From: Burkholderiales bacterium
Lineage (GTDB): Bacteria; Pseudomonadota; Gammaproteobacteria; Burkholderiales; Usitatibacteraceae
DNA length: 6,485 bases
Assembly: GCA_026786225.1 (NCBI GenBank)
Contig: JAJAYN010000166.1
Span: 1 to 6,485, forward strand
Direction of reading: 5' to 3'
Shown here: in pieces, positions 5,849-6,485 of the stretch
Layout: every line of letters begins with the position of its first letter
How positions within the stretch are numbered: the stretch's first letter is position 1
Program-made: the position numbers and the translations under genes
The notes under the pieces: model-generated
What the model was told of the DNA's origin: nothing
The model's database searches: none
Seen by the model: the letters and a program-made list of their open reading frames with translations, nothing else

Positions 5849-6485
5849 TGAAAACAGCCATGAAATTATTGCTGGCTTCCCTGTCGCTTGCTGCGGCTTC
5901 GGCGTTTGCCTCGGGTGGGGCAGAAGTGCATCTCGACAGCGCGCCCATCAACCTCAGGGATAACGCCTCGCTGCAGCGTGGTGCCAAGACTTTTGTCAAT
6001 TATTGCCTGAACTGCCACAACGCACAGTTCATGCGGTATAGCCATTTGACGCAAATTGGTTTGACCGAACAACAGATCAAAGACAACCTTATGTTCACCA
6101 CTGACAAGTTTGGTGACACCATGGTTTCAGCGCTTGATCCAGCCGACGCAAAGGATTGGTTCGGTGGAGTGCCTCCGGATCTGACGCTATCGGCGCGGGT
6201 GCGTGGCTCCGACTGGCTTTACACCTATTTGCGCGGTTTTTATCGCGATGATTCGTCTACATCCGGTTGGAACAATACGGTCTTCAAGAACGTCGCCATG
6301 CCTCACGTGCTCCATGATCTGCAGGGTACGCAGGAAATGGCGAAGGTTGGCGAAAAACGCGGCCACGACGGCAAAATGGAACCAGTGATGAAGTTGGGCA
6401 TTGATCGTGCCGGTAGCATGTCTCTTGGAGAATACGACCGATATGTTGCCGACCTGGTGAACTACATGACCTATATGGCGGAGCC
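5848..6485 (+). CDS. petC: Cytochrome c1 of the bc1 complex, 3' end outside window
   Basis: Cytochrome c1 carries electrons from the Rieske protein to soluble cytochrome c in the periplasm. The first 212 residues are visible. They comprise a Sec signal peptide (about 1-21, ending ASAFA), the covalent heme site CLNCH (53-57), the conserved GGVPPDLTL (107-115), and Met151 in AMPHVL as the likely axial heme ligand. The window ends at MTYMAEP, just before the expected C-terminal membrane anchor, so the truncation is only an edge effect. The ATG at 5848 overlaps the petB stop in TGATG; the AAAGGG at 5833-5838 serves as ribosome binding site. Proteobacterial c1 is usually about 240-260 residues, so roughly 30-50 are missing. 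It is third in the petABC operon. Confidence 0.95.
   Translation, partial: MKTAMKLLLASLSLAAASAFASGGAEVHLDSAPINLRDNASLQRGAKTFVNYCLNCHNAQFMRYSHLTQIGLTEQQIKDNLMFTTDKFGDTMVSALDPADAKDWFGGVPPDLTLSARVRGSDWLYTYLRGFYRDDSSTSGWNNTVFKNVAMPHVLHDLQGTQEMAKVGEKRGHDGKMEPVMKLGIDRAGSMSLGEYDRYVADLVNYMTYMAE

Overview
This window looks like core chromosome of a betaproteobacterium, probably Burkholderiales-like. The reasons are base composition in the low-to-mid fifties % GC by eye, protein sequences that resemble that class, and a familiar gene order. It reads HIT-family gene end, tatA-tatB-tatC, then on the opposite strand an HtrA/DegS-type protease and mscL, then petA-petB-petC. I recall this order from betaproteobacterial genomes, with his genes to the left and sspA/sspB to the right, but I could not check it here.

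Left block (1-1786, + strand). A fragment of a HIT-family protein, recognised by its His-x-His-x-His motif, ends at 101. A 90-base gap with a small perfect inverted repeat leads into tatA, tatB and tatC. Together these genes make the complete twin-arginine translocase that exports folded proteins.

Middle block (1809-3575, - strand). A membrane-anchored trypsin-like protease with one PDZ domain is convergent with tatC, leaving only 22 bases between their stops. Upstream of it, in the same direction, is mscL, the large mechanosensitive channel. mscL probably starts at a TTG behind a good ribosome binding site. It has the clearest promoter in the window (TTGACA, 17 bases, TAGAGT).

Right block (3879-6485, + strand). 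petA, petB and petC encode the Rieske protein, cytochrome b and cytochrome c1 of the cytochrome bc1 complex, and lie close together as an operon. The last gene is cut by the window edge just before its C-terminal membrane anchor. petB is broken in this sequence by one missing T at 4977-4980, and both halves are otherwise intact and conserved. A sequencing or assembly error is the likeliest cause, because the rest of the operon looks healthy.

The blocks connect functionally. The Rieske protein folds around its iron-sulfur cluster in the cytoplasm and normally needs the Tat system for export, so the left block probably serves the right one. I found no mobile element, CRISPR array, RNA gene or evidence of an undescribed system. 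The most useful observations are the petB frameshift, the HIT gene fragment at the edge, the start and promoter of mscL, and the offset twin-arginine motif of the Rieske protein.
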